Assembly (NCBI GenBank): GCA_900316795.1
Contig: ONEF01000008.1
Span: forward strand, 1 to 64,000
DNA: 64,000 nt
Origin: an uncultured Bacteroidales bacterium
GTDB taxonomy: Bacteria > Bacteroidota > Bacteroidia > Bacteroidales > UBA932
Direction: 5' to 3'
The notes under the pieces were generated by a model that saw only the letters and a list, made by a program, of their open reading frames with translations, was not told where the DNA came from and did no database searches. Below, one piece after another: positions 7,961 through 16,711 of this stretch; position 1 is the first letter of the stretch, and each line of letters starts with the position of its first letter. A program made the position numbers and the translations under genes.

Positions 7961-8581
7961 ATGACAATAGAATGGGATTTTATACTTAGGATTTTTGCGG
8001 CAGGACTTTTAGGTGGAATGATTGGCTTTGAAAGGGAGATGAGAGCAAAGGAGGCTGGCATCCGCACGCACTTTGTGGTTGCGCTTGGCAGTGCTTTGTT
8101 CATGGTTATTTCCCAATTTGCCTTCGAAGGCAATTACGACAGGGCCCGAGTAGCTGCGCAGGTGGTCTCAGGTATAGGTTTCATTGGTGCCGGTGTAATA
8201 ATCTTCCAGAAGAACGCGGTCCGCGGTGTGACAACCGCGGCCGGTCTCTGGGTGGCTGCAGCCATCGGTCTTGCCAGCGGTGCCGGCATGTACACGGTAT
8301 CCATAGCTGCAACTCTTATGACCATTATCTGCCTTGAGGCTATGCATTTCATAACTCACAAGGTAGGAGAGAAGATTCTCACTGTGACCATTTTTTCCGT
8401 AGAGAACGACCGATTGTCTTCCATAATAGAAGCTATAAAGAATATGGAAGCGGACATACACCTGCTTACAGTGACAGGCAGCGAGGCTACATTCGACCTT
8501 CACGTTAAACACAGACTCTACCTTTCCACCGTAGAGAAAATACTTAGCATGACCAAAGGTCTCAAAGTTGAAATCTCATAG
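7961..8581 (+). CDS. MgtC/SapB family membrane protein
   Basis: The 206-residue protein has four or five N-terminal helices with the MgtC signature: GGMIGFEREMRAKEAGIRTH, then VVSGIGFIGAGVII and VRGVTTAAGLWVAAAIGLASG. A soluble C-terminal domain (residues about 140-206) follows, like an ACT-type tail. MgtC proteins are linked to Mg starvation, inhibition of F-type ATPase, and in Salmonella to phosphate uptake and cytosolic ATP/phosphate balance. Placement at the end of this phosphate-themed run therefore makes sense. The gap to the DASS gene is 21 bp with no terminator seen, so co-transcription is likely. Confidence 0.88.
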   Translation: MTIEWDFILRIFAAGLLGGMIGFEREMRAKEAGIRTHFVVALGSALFMVISQFAFEGNYDRARVAAQVVSGIGFIGAGVIIFQKNAVRGVTTAAGLWVAAAIGLASGAGMYTVSIAATLMTIICLEAMHFITHKVGEKILTVTIFSVENDRLSSIIEAIKNMEADIHLLTVTGSEATFDLHVKHRLYLSTVEKILSMTKGLKVEIS

Positions 8582-8597
8582 ACATCGCTGTTGATAT

Positions 8598-9998
8598 ATG
8601 GGATACAGGAAATTTTTATTTCTGCTTTTTACTGTTTTCGCTTCGGCCGGATTGCATGCCCAGGACAGGGAAGATGTCCTGAAGCAGGCTGACGGCTACC
8701 AGTGGCCTTCAGACAAGGCTGTGCTCGAAAAGCTGGACCGGTGGCAAGACCTCAAATTCGGGGTTCTGATGCACTGGGGCATATATTCTGTTCCAGGTAT
8801 CATAGAAAGCTGGAGCATCTGCAACGAGGACTGGATAAAAAGGCCGGAAGGAAGCGTGTATGAAGATTACAAAAGATGGTATTGGGGGCTCAGCGATGAG
8901 TTCAATCCGGTGAAATTCAACCCTGAACAATGGGCTGAGGTATTTTCCCGCGCCGGAATGAAATACATGATTTTCACCACCAAACACCACGACGGCTTCT
9001 GCATGTTCGACTCTCAATACTCAGATTACGGCATTGCGCACGGACCTTTCAAGGATAATCCCAAGAAGGATGTTGCAAAATATGTGTTTGACGCCTTCCG
9101 CAGCAAAGGCTTTATGGTAGGGGCCTATTTCTCCAAACCAGACTGGCATCACCAAGGTTTCTGGAACTCTTACTACGCCACTCCCAACCGTCATCCGAAC
9201 TATGACGTAAAGAAGCATCCTGACTGGTGGCAGAGTTATGTGGAATACACTCAGAACCAGCTCCGGGAACTTACAAGTGGACGTTACGGCAAACTGGACA
9301 TCCTCTGGCTGGACGGCGGATGGATAACAGGAGACGCCGTGGGCATCAACGAGATACTTCCAAAGGCCCGCAAGATAAGTCCCGGGCTCATCTGTGTAGA
9401 TCGCACAATCAAAGGGCCGAACGAGAACTACCAGACTCCGGAGCAGTCCATACCTGAAAAGCAGATCAACTATCCTTGGGAAAGCTGCATCACCCTGACA
9501 GACAGCTGGGGATGGGTTCCGGACGGAAACTTCAAGTCTTCAAGGAAAGTAATCGGCATCCTGGCCGAGATAGTGGCAAAGGGCGGCTGCCTGGTCCTTG
9601 GAGTCGGTCCTACGCCTGAAGGCTTGATAGAAGACAAAGCCATAACAATACTGGACGAAATAGGGGAATGGCTCTCAAGATGCGGAGAAGCCATCTATTC
9701 CACCCGCATCGCTGAGCATTACAATGAAGGGAATCTCTGGTTTTCAAAGTCCAAAGACGGCAAAACTGTTTATGCGGTTTATGCCCTCGGCGATGGAGAG
9801 CAGTTGCCCGATTCCGTTCATTGGAAAGGATATATGGGATATCTTCCAGAGGGTAAGGTCTTGCTTCTCAATACAGGCAAGAGCCTCAGGACAACAATAA
9901 AAGATGGTGTTGTCACCGTAAAACTGCCTAAGGGCCTTCGTCAAGAGCCGCTTGCATTCAAGATAACTACAGTGCGTCAAAGCCGGATTTTGCCTTGA
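8598..9998 (+). CDS. GH29 alpha-L-fucosidase, secreted
   Basis: The 466-residue protein has a signal peptide (cleavage near LHAQ). It shows the GH29 catalytic barrel: LKFGVLMHWGIYSVPG, the His-rich FTTKHHDGFCMFDS, GAYFSKPDWH, and ILWLDGGW, whose Asp (about residue 239) is the expected nucleophile. Family knowledge: GH29 enzymes release terminal alpha-L-fucose from host or plant glycans by a retaining mechanism. The protein probably acts in the periplasm or at the surface. It lies 16 bp after mgtC in the same direction but has no functional link to the phosphate genes and no SusC/SusD pair nearby. It may be an orphan glycan enzyme that shares the transcript by chance. Confidence 0.9.
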   Translation: MGYRKFLFLLFTVFASAGLHAQDREDVLKQADGYQWPSDKAVLEKLDRWQDLKFGVLMHWGIYSVPGIIESWSICNEDWIKRPEGSVYEDYKRWYWGLSDEFNPVKFNPEQWAEVFSRAGMKYMIFTTKHHDGFCMFDSQYSDYGIAHGPFKDNPKKDVAKYVFDAFRSKGFMVGAYFSKPDWHHQGFWNSYYATPNRHPNYDVKKHPDWWQSYVEYTQNQLRELTSGRYGKLDILWLDGGWITGDAVGINEILPKARKISPGLICVDRTIKGPNENYQTPEQSIPEKQINYPWESCITLTDSWGWVPDGNFKSSRKVIGILAEIVAKGGCLVLGVGPTPEGLIEDKAITILDEIGEWLSRCGEAIYSTRIAEHYNEGNLWFSKSKDGKTVYAVYALGDGEQLPDSVHWKGYMGYLPEGKVLLLNTGKSLRTTIKDGVVTVKLPKGLRQEPLAFKITTVRQSRILP

Positions 9999-10032
9999 TG
10001 CGTTCCTTGCAGGCATCAGTCTCAGGGCTGGA

Positions 10033-10683
10033 CTAGAATAGGCTGGTGCCGTGAAACTGAGGGGCTTTTGAATCCTCTGCGATTTGATGGAGGTTGCTCT
10101 TCCTTATGCCTTTTCCCGCTATGATGGTGATTCTTCCTGCGGCCTGTCCTACCAGACGGGCTATATTGTATCTTCCGACAAAGGCATCTTCCATGTTTCC
10201 GGAGGTCAGAAGATGTGTGCAGCCAATGGAGATTATATCCTCAAGCGCTTTCTCAGGATTATTTACACAGTCAAAGGCCCTGTGGAAAGTAATGCCATAG
10301 TGGCGGTTAAGACAGTTCACGGCATCAACAAGTTTTCGCATTGTTGGCATATCTACCTCATTTTCAGAGGTCAAACATCCGAATACAAACCCGTTTACCC
10401 GTTTGCAGTCTATTTCCAGATCGCCGATTAAACGGATATCGGCCAGCATTTTCACAATTTCCTCTTCTGAATAGACAAAGTTCCCTCCTCTGGGGCGGAT
10501 CATCACGTTCACCGGAATCGCTGATGAGGAAAGAACCTCTTTCACAAGGGATAGGGACGGTGTGACTCCTCCAACCGAGATATCCTCGCAGAGTTCTATC
10601 CTGTCTGCGCCAAGCAAGCAGGCATTTTTTACCTCATCAAGGCTTGTGCAGCAGCTTTCCAGATATAGTTTTCCATTACCCAT
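10033..10683 (-). CDS. cutC: CutC family protein
   Basis: I chose the ATG at 10683 (MGNGKLYLESCCTSL). The longer frame to 10746 would run through the divergent promoter region. The 216-residue product has the CutC TIM-barrel motifs: ADRIELCEDISVGGVTPS, VNVMIRPRGGNFVYS, VNGFVFGCLT, ITFHRAFDC and LLTSGNMEDA. The family was first linked to copper homeostasis, but that role is disputed and the biochemical activity is not settled. A -7 element TATTTTTG ends 4 nt before the ATG, so the mRNA may be leaderless. The gene is convergent with the fucosidase gene and divergent from the transglutaminase gene. Confidence 0.9.
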   Translation of the reverse strand: MGNGKLYLESCCTSLDEVKNACLLGADRIELCEDISVGGVTPSLSLVKEVLSSSAIPVNVMIRPRGGNFVYSEEEIVKMLADIRLIGDLEIDCKRVNGFVFGCLTSENEVDMPTMRKLVDAVNCLNRHYGITFHRAFDCVNNPEKALEDIISIGCTHLLTSGNMEDAFVGRYNIARLVGQAAGRITIIAGKGIRKSNLHQIAEDSKAPQFHGTSLF

Positions 10684-10687
10684 ATCA

Positions 10688-10722
10688 CAAAAATAATCAA
10701 ATTCCTTTTTTTGGTAAATTTG
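10688..10722. promoter_or_regulatory. Divergent leaderless-type promoters for cutC and the transglutaminase gene
   Basis: Within a 44-bp intergenic gap there are two outward-facing TAnnTTTG elements. TATTTTTG lies on the minus strand (10695-10688), 4 nt before the cutC ATG. TAAATTTG lies on the plus strand (10715-10722), 5 nt before the ATG at 10728. Because Bacteroidota transcripts start only a few bases after this element, both mRNAs should begin at or next to their start codons. Confidence 0.6.
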
Positions 10723-10727
10723 CAGAT

Positions 10728-13094
10728 ATGAAAAAGATTCTTGCATTTGTTTCAGTTTTAGCTGTTATTTCTGTTCTTCTGGGTTCCTGCTCGCTTTCCA
10801 GGTCTGAGGATTGTTACAAAGACTTCCTTAGGGACAATATGAACAGTGCTGACCGGGTTACTTACAGCGAAGACTTCTGGGAGAGGAATGTACAAAAGAC
10901 TCTTGATGTCAGGAAAAAGATGAAATGGAATATCTCCGAGAGAGATTTCAAGTACTTTGTCCTGCCGCTTAGGGTCAATAACGAGAACCTGGATGATTTC
11001 CGCATCGTGTGGGCTGACAGCCTCTGCTCCAGGGTCCAGGGAATGACGATGGAACAGGCAATACTGGAAATAAACCACTGGTGCCACGAGATGGCCACCT
11101 ACGCCCCGTCAGATGCCAGGACGTCTTCTCCACTGGCTACAATCCGCAAAGGTCTGGGAAGATGCGGGGAAGAATCCGTGCTTACGGTATCTGCTCTGAG
11201 AGCCGTAGGAATACCGGCTCGCCAGGTCTATACTCCGAGGTGGGCGCACACGGATGACAACCACGCCTGGGTGGAAGCCATCTCAGATGACGGCAAATGG
11301 CATTTTATCGGAGCCTGCGAGCCGGAACCTAAGCTGGACATGGCGTGGTTCAACGCTCCTGTCTCAAGGGCTATGCTGCTGCATACCAAGGTCTTCGGGA
11401 AAGACTATGACGGTCCGGAGGAAGTGATCCAAAAGACCCCGGCTTATACGGAAATCAATGTCACAGCTAATTATGTCCCTGTAGCTAAGAGAGTTGTAGC
11501 GGTAGTTGATGAAGCCGGAAAACCTGTTGAAGGCGCTGAGGTATCTTTCAAGATTTACAACTACGCCGAGTTCTACACCGTGGCCACATACAATACAGAC
11601 CGGAAAGGGCAGGCATCTCTTACCACCGGAAAAGGAGATATGCTTGTAATGGCCTCCAACGGCAGTCGGTTCGGGATAGGCAAGGCTTATGCTGACACTA
11701 CCAGGATTGTCTTGGACAAGATTGCCGGCCAACCGTATTCTTTTGATTTTGATATAGTTCCTCCTGCCGAGAACCCGATTCCTTCCTCTGCGACAGAAGA
11801 AGAAATCGCTGAGAACAAGGCAAGGTTTGAAAAAGAGAACCAGATGCGTGAAGCCCGGCCGAAGGGAAACCAGGCTGTGATTGATTCTTTCTGGAATTAT
11901 GCTGACAGCCTCCAACGCATTCCGCTTTATGCGGGCATTATGCAGTCTCTGTCTGCCAAAGACATGAATGACGTTACTTTGGATGTCCTCACCGATGCCT
12001 GCACTCACGCTGAGGAACCTTTCAACGAGTATGTCCATTGCCCGAGAATCGAGATGGAATTCCTTTATCCGTTCTTTGTAGAAATCGGACAGGGACTTGA
12101 GTTCCAGACCCCTGCGGATATTGCCAAATGGACCGACGAGAATATAGCCGTGGACAGCACAGATAATCCCCAAAGACTCAGGATCCCACCTGTTTTCGTC
12201 TGGAGAAGCCGACTGGCGGATCCTCTTTCCAAGGACATTTTCTTTGTCGCCCTGTGCAGGGCCAAGGGATTCGAGGCCAAAATAGACGAGGCTACCTGCA
12301 AGGCCCAGTACAAACAGGGGGATGATTGGATAGACCTTCGCACCGGAAAGCCTGCTCCACAGGGATTTCTCAGTGCCACTTTCTCAGCTGATATGAAGCC
12401 AGGCCTCAAGCCGCAGAAGACAGATCCTCTGTACTACAGGCACTTCTCCATATCCAAGGTTGACGGCAGCAAGGCTGTGCAACTGGCCCTGGATGAAAAC
12501 TCAGACATTCCTTTCAGCAAGATGTTCGCTGAGCCTTATCCTCTTGACTGCGGCTACTATATGCTTACCACCGGGAACCGCATGGCAGACGGCAGCGTGC
12601 TGGCCCATATTGAGTTTTTCCCGATAGAAGAGGGCAAGACTACAGAAACCGCCTTCGTTTTCAGGCAGTCCGACAACAAAATCTCTGTCATAGGCTCAAT
12701 GGATCCGGAAAAGAAGTTCCTCAGGGACGGCAAGGAAGTCTCCATTCTCTCTCAGACAGGAAGGGGATATTTCCTGGTCTGCTGCCTTGGCTACAAGGAT
12801 GAGCCTACCACTCACGCAGTCAGGCAGATGACTTCAATCGCCGATAAAATCAACGACAAAAAGCTTCCGGTAGTTGCCCTTGGACAGGCGCAGCCAAATG
12901 GATTGGACGGCCTTGTAGCCGGTACTGACAAAGATGACTCAGTGAGGAAGATGCTTGCAGAAGGATGCAAGAAGGATGGCAAGACACTCCCTGTCATAGC
13001 GCTCTGCGACAGTTTCGGCCGCATTGTCTATTACTCACAAGGTTACAATACATCACTTGCGGAAGAACTCACAAAGGTTCTTGAAGCGATATGA
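10728..13094 (+). CDS. Transglutaminase-like domain lipoprotein
   Basis: I chose the ATG at 10728, which follows a -7 element and starts a lipoprotein leader (lipobox LLGSC, Cys21). The 788-residue protein has a transglutaminase/protease core near residues 105-205. Cys146 in KGLGRCGEESVL, His179 in DDNHAWVEA and an acidic residue after WHFIGACE form the expected Cys-His-Asp set. A carboxypeptidase-regulatory-like beta domain follows (VVDEAGKPVEGAEVSFKIYN). The C-terminal half, about 400 residues, has no family that I recognise. Such proteins probably act in the periplasm or at the cell surface as cysteine peptidases or cross-linkers. The substrate is unknown. The gene is convergent with the response regulator gene, 12 bp away. 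Confidence 0.82.
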   Translation: MKKILAFVSVLAVISVLLGSCSLSRSEDCYKDFLRDNMNSADRVTYSEDFWERNVQKTLDVRKKMKWNISERDFKYFVLPLRVNNENLDDFRIVWADSLCSRVQGMTMEQAILEINHWCHEMATYAPSDARTSSPLATIRKGLGRCGEESVLTVSALRAVGIPARQVYTPRWAHTDDNHAWVEAISDDGKWHFIGACEPEPKLDMAWFNAPVSRAMLLHTKVFGKDYDGPEEVIQKTPAYTEINVTANYVPVAKRVVAVVDEAGKPVEGAEVSFKIYNYAEFYTVATYNTDRKGQASLTTGKGDMLVMASNGSRFGIGKAYADTTRIVLDKIAGQPYSFDFDIVPPAENPIPSSATEEEIAENKARFEKENQMREARPKGNQAVIDSFWNYADSLQRIPLYAGIMQSLSAKDMNDVTLDVLTDACTHAEEPFNEYVHCPRIEMEFLYPFFVEIGQGLEFQTPADIAKWTDENIAVDSTDNPQRLRIPPVFVWRSRLADPLSKDIFFVALCRAKGFEAKIDEATCKAQYKQGDDWIDLRTGKPAPQGFLSATFSADMKPGLKPQKTDPLYYRHFSISKVDGSKAVQLALDENSDIPFSKMFAEPYPLDCGYYMLTTGNRMADGSVLAHIEFFPIEEGKTTETAFVFRQSDNKISVIGSMDPEKKFLRDGKEVSILSQTGRGYFLVCCLGYKDEPTTHAVRQMTSIADKINDKKLPVVALGQAQPNGLDGLVAGTDKDDSVRKMLAEGCKKDGKTLPVIALCDSFGRIVYYSQGYNTSLAEELTKVLEAI

Positions 13095-13106
13095 CACCGG
13101 ATTGAT

Positions 13107-13763
13107 TCAAACTTTGATGATTCCTCTAGCGACAGCAGAGGCTACACATTCTACGATTGTGTCTAAACCAAATTTTCCCTTGATACGCTCCTTGTATGTT
13201 TCAACGGTGGTTGTGGCAATGTTCAAGGCTGATGCTATCTGGATGTTGCTGTAGCCTGAACTTACAAGTTGGAGCACTTCCAGTTCTTTGGCACTGAGAC
13301 CTATAGGTTTGCGTTTATGCATTTCTTTTTCTCCACCGAACAGGGAGCTCAGGAGTTCCCTTGGGATGGTGTTGCCGAAAAACAGGGTATAGCCGTCTGC
13401 AATCTTCCGTATTGCTTCCAGTATCTCTTCCGGGGAAGAATCTTTGGACAGATAAGCTCCGGCTCCGGCTGTTATGGCAAGCAGTATGTAGCCTGGGTGC
13501 TTGTAGTGGGAGAGTATCATTGTCCGTACATATGGGAAGGCTGCCCTTATGCTTTCCAGAAGCGTAAGGCCGTCTGTCTCTGATTCAAGGGAGATGTCTA
13601 TGACAGCAACCTCTGTATCAGGGTGTTCTATAAGGAAAGATATCGCAGAAGATGGTGTGGTAACATGGTTTACGGATATTCCGTCTGTTCCGATTGCCAG
13701 CCTAAGCCCCATGGCAAAGACGGTGGAGTCTTCCACAAGCAAGATTTTCAGTTGTTTTGTCAT
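13107..13763 (-). CDS. NarL/LuxR-type response regulator
   Basis: The 218-residue protein has a receiver domain (residues 5-120) with acidic EDS at 11-12, phospho-acceptor Asp56 in AVIDISL, a conserved Ser in MILSHY and Lys107 in YLSKDSS. A GerE HTH follows at about 155-215 (LSAKELEVLQLVSSGYSNIQIASALN). Its start overlaps the histidine kinase stop by 4 nt (ATGA at 13760-13763), so the two are translationally coupled. Two-component logic: the upstream kinase phosphorylates Asp56 and the regulator dimerises on palindromic DNA. The 23-bp palindrome at 16628-16650 in front of the kinase gene is a natural candidate site. Confidence 0.93.
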   Translation of the reverse strand: MTKQLKILLVEDSTVFAMGLRLAIGTDGISVNHVTTPSSAISFLIEHPDTEVAVIDISLESETDGLTLLESIRAAFPYVRTMILSHYKHPGYILLAITAGAGAYLSKDSSPEEILEAIRKIADGYTLFFGNTIPRELLSSLFGGEKEMHKRKPIGLSAKELEVLQLVSSGYSNIQIASALNIATTTVETYKERIKGKFGLDTIVECVASAVARGIIKV

Positions 13764-16576
13764 TGCAGTTCTATTGTCATTTCGCAGCCTCCTTCAGGGA
13801 GATTTCTACCTTTCAGACTTCCTCCCATTCTTTCCAGCAGTTCACGTGTGATTACAAGTCCCAGGTGTCCGGGCCTGGACAGAGTCTGAAGGATTTCGGA
13901 ATCCATACCCGGACCTTGGTCGCTGATGGTAATTTCAGCCGGAGTGACATTGATGGTTATGGTTCCTCCCTTTGGAGAACAATGCACTGCATTCTTCAAC
14001 AGGTTTCTCAGGCAGGTTGTCAGCATATTTTTGTCTGTCAGTATGGTGGAGCCGGTATCTCCGGTAATTTGCATTTTTAGGTTCTTCCAGCTTAGGCTGC
14101 TGAGTGCCGCCTCCACGATATCTCCGAGTCTTTCTTCCTTTAACTGGGGCAGGAGGTTCTGCTTCTGGTTCAAAGACCAGAGAAGGAGGTTGTCCAGCAG
14201 ATCGGATGTTCCGGAGGCAGCAGTCCTTATTTCCGAGAGCGCCATCTGTATCTCTTTGGCGGAAAGGACTTCAAAATTCTTGTCGAGCACGTCGGTGAGT
14301 TGTCTGATGTCGGAAACGGGACCTTTCAAATCGTGTGAAATGATGGAGTAGAAAAGGTTCTTCGCGATTTCTTGGCGTGTCTTTCTTTCTCTAAACCTGA
14401 TAACCAGCCAGATGGCAAGCCAAAGCAGGACAGCGTAAAGCAAAAGGGAATGCCATCTCAGAAGCAGAGGCATAGGGACTCTGATTTCCCTTGAAACGGT
14501 TTTTCCGTGTTCCCACCTGCCGAATACATCCGAAGATTGCTCTTCCAAGGTATAGAGCCCGGGCATCATCTTGTCAGGCAATCCCGAGAATTGTTTATAG
14601 ACCCAGTTACCGTTGTTAAGGCGATAGCGGTGCTGAAGGAGAAAACTTAGTGGAAGGCTTCCTTCTGCATTGATGGCAAGCAGGCTGTCGGGATGGAAAA
14701 CAGCAGCGCCTGAAGATCCGCCGAAGGCGAGTGAACCATCCGTCAGTTTGCAGGAAACATGTTCTCCGTATATGTCTGAAGGCAAGCCGAGTCCTTTTCT
14801 TACTATGCCTATACTTTCATCAGTATCAACGAAATACAATCCTTCTTCAGTTCCGGCCCATAACCTTCCTTTGTCATCGGCTTCCACTGACTGTACGAGT
14901 TTTCCTTTCAGGTACACTTCTCCTGATATAGTCCACAAACCGCTGCGGGTAGCTGCCCAGATTTTGCCGTCAGGAGCAATGCAAAGGTCGGTGACGTAAT
15001 TGTCCGGTATTGTGGAGTTGGCTGGCAGATATTTAGTTACAAGGCGGGTGTTGCGGTCAATTACATTGAGGCCGGCCTCGGTGGTTCCGTAAACCAGATT
15101 TCCTTCCTTGTCCTCAATCAGCCGGCTTCCAAGTCTGGAACTGATATATATGCTTGAATCTTTGTCGGGAGTAGGGTATTTGAACGGACTGAGCCATTCA
15201 GGATGAAGCGTCTTGCCGTTCATTCTGTCGAATTCGTTGAGTCCGACACCTTCCCAGGTGGCAATCCAGAATCTTCTGTCAGATGTTTCCAGGAAGTCAG
15301 CTATCCAGTTGGACGTTATGAGGTCCCCTTCTGCAACTGGGTGTTGTTCAACGGGGACAGGTCCGCTTATTTTTCCACGGCTGGTTTTGCCGTCTTTACA
15401 GATATCAAAACCGGTATTGTTCCAGTATCCGATATATACAGTACCGTCTTTGTCTTCATATAGGCAGGAAACGTAACCGTCTTTGGAGCGGCCGGATACA
15501 GGATAGCCGACCGCTTTCCCGTCAACAAAAGCCCCGCGGTCAGCCGTCCCTATCCAGAACTGCCCTCCGGAGGCTTGCATGAGAGCTGTTATCTGTTTTG
15601 AAGGAGATTCGACGGTCTTGACAATCTGCAGCTCCTTGCACAAGACAGACAGTCCGCAGTCTCCACCAATCCAGATATTGCCACGGTTATCTTCAAATAT
15701 GCAGTACAGTTCCCGGGAAGAAACAGAATAAGGATCTTCGGCGATATGTCTGTAAACAACAGAGAGCTCAGGATTCTCTGTATTCACAAGAGCTAGTCCA
15801 TATGAGCCTGCAGCCCAGATTCTTCCTTTGCTGTCGGCAAGAAGTGACGCATGTGCTAATGGCAAACGGCCTAAATTGAGAGGTTCATCTCCTTCAATGA
15901 TGAGAAGCTCTGATGTATAATCGCTGAATCCATACAAGATTCCTCCGGCTTCAGCGTAGCTTCCCATGGCGCATTCTTCTTCAAAGCGGTGCTTTGCAAC
16001 CGGTTTTCTCTTGTCTTCAATATACTGGCAGTGTACGATCCTGCCGCCCGACCAGATACGTCCTGATGAATCTTCATAGAGCTGCTGGTAGGGGTAATCC
16101 CCCTCAAAGTGGACTATGTCATACCTCAGCGATGCCAGAGTCTGGATACTATCCTTGAATTGGAGTTTGAAAATAAGGCTGTCGAGCGTGGCCGCCCACA
16201 CATAACCGTCAGAGTCTGTGAGCAGTGCGCGTATATGTCTGCCTGCCAATTCTCTGTTTTCATTGGAAAAGACAGAGTTCTCCATGACAACAAGCCCCTT
16301 TGCAGTACCGACCCAAAGGCGGTTGTTCCTGTCCATGGTCAGGGATGTCACCCTTAATGCAGGAAGACCTTCGTTGAAAAGCCGGAATCTGTCGCCGTCA
16401 AAACTGAACAATCCTGATCTGCTGCCAAACCACAGCAAGCCTTCGTCATCTTGGGTGATTGCATAAACAGAGGAAGATGCCAGACCATTGTCCGGCCCGT
16501 AGTTGACAAAATGCGCTTTCTGGGCAGAAAGACCCAAAGAAACAAACAGAAGAAATATGGTTACGAAACAGCGCAT
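13760..16576 (-). CDS. Reg_prop/Y_Y_Y sensor histidine kinase
   Basis: The 938-residue protein has a signal peptide (to about residue 18). Two periplasmic seven-bladed propellers follow, built from Reg_prop repeats (LLWFGSRSGLFSFDGD, RLWVGTAKGLV, NIWIGGDCGLSVL, KIWAATRSGLWTI). Then come a Y_Y_Y-like domain, one membrane helix (about 703-727), a HisKA domain with His748 in SIISHDLKGP, and a HATPase (N box NLLKNAV, G1 DQGPG, G2 GHLGL). Unlike many Bacteroidota hybrid sensors, it has no fused receiver or AraC domain; the regulator is the next gene. The signal is unknown. A -7 element at 16592-16585 leaves a short leader. It lies back to back with the secreted-protein genes from 16712, its likely targets. 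Confidence 0.92.
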   Translation of the reverse strand: MRCFVTIFLLFVSLGLSAQKAHFVNYGPDNGLASSSVYAITQDDEGLLWFGSRSGLFSFDGDRFRLFNEGLPALRVTSLTMDRNNRLWVGTAKGLVVMENSVFSNENRELAGRHIRALLTDSDGYVWAATLDSLIFKLQFKDSIQTLASLRYDIVHFEGDYPYQQLYEDSSGRIWSGGRIVHCQYIEDKRKPVAKHRFEEECAMGSYAEAGGILYGFSDYTSELLIIEGDEPLNLGRLPLAHASLLADSKGRIWAAGSYGLALVNTENPELSVVYRHIAEDPYSVSSRELYCIFEDNRGNIWIGGDCGLSVLCKELQIVKTVESPSKQITALMQASGGQFWIGTADRGAFVDGKAVGYPVSGRSKDGYVSCLYEDKDGTVYIGYWNNTGFDICKDGKTSRGKISGPVPVEQHPVAEGDLITSNWIADFLETSDRRFWIATWEGVGLNEFDRMNGKTLHPEWLSPFKYPTPDKDSSIYISSRLGSRLIEDKEGNLVYGTTEAGLNVIDRNTRLVTKYLPANSTIPDNYVTDLCIAPDGKIWAATRSGLWTISGEVYLKGKLVQSVEADDKGRLWAGTEEGLYFVDTDESIGIVRKGLGLPSDIYGEHVSCKLTDGSLAFGGSSGAAVFHPDSLLAINAEGSLPLSFLLQHRYRLNNGNWVYKQFSGLPDKMMPGLYTLEEQSSDVFGRWEHGKTVSREIRVPMPLLLRWHSLLLYAVLLWLAIWLVIRFRERKTRQEIAKNLFYSIISHDLKGPVSDIRQLTDVLDKNFEVLSAKEIQMALSEIRTAASGTSDLLDNLLLWSLNQKQNLLPQLKEERLGDIVEAALSSLSWKNLKMQITGDTGSTILTDKNMLTTCLRNLLKNAVHCSPKGGTITINVTPAEITISDQGPGMDSEILQTLSRPGHLGLVITRELLERMGGSLKGRNLPEGGCEMTIELQ

Positions 16577-16584
16577 TCCGACTT

Positions 16585-16592
16585 CAAATTTA
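16585..16592 (-). promoter_or_regulatory. -7 promoter element for the histidine kinase/response regulator operon
   Basis: CAAATTTA on the plus strand reads TAAATTTG on the minus strand, a full TAnnTTTG match. It ends 8 nt before the kinase ATG at 16576, so the leader is only a few bases. Confidence 0.55.
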
Positions 16593-16627
16593 TCAATTCT
16601 TGAGAAATAAAATCCGTTCCACAGGCC

Positions 16628-16650
16628 TTTGTGGTGGATTCCACCACAAA
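16628..16650. promoter_or_regulatory. 23-bp perfect palindrome, probable response-regulator operator
   Basis: The 11-bp arms TTTGTGGTGGA (16628-16638) and TCCACCACAAA (16640-16650) are exact complements around a single T. The centre at 16639 is about 44 bp upstream of the start site predicted from the -7 element at 16669-16676, the classical position for an activator that touches RNA polymerase. It is about 60 bp from the start of the divergent kinase operon. I infer that it is the binding site of the LuxR-type regulator encoded at 13107-13763. Confidence 0.7.
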
Positions 16651-16668
16651 AAGCACATTACGATTCTC

Positions 16669-16676
16669 TAGTTTTG
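16669..16676 (+). promoter_or_regulatory. -7 promoter element for the secreted-protein genes from 16712
   Basis: TAGTTTTG matches TAnnTTTG. Transcription would start near 16683, giving a leader of about 30 nt before the ATG at 16712. No good TTTG -33 box is visible, as expected for an activated promoter downstream of the palindrome. Confidence 0.55.
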
Positions 16677-16711
16677 CATAAACTGAATTCTATTAACCTA
16701 AAACAACGATT

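Noticed and set aside
9999-10032. Terminator between the fucosidase and cutC
   Set aside because: Only a weak GATGC/GCATC pairing without a T-run is present.
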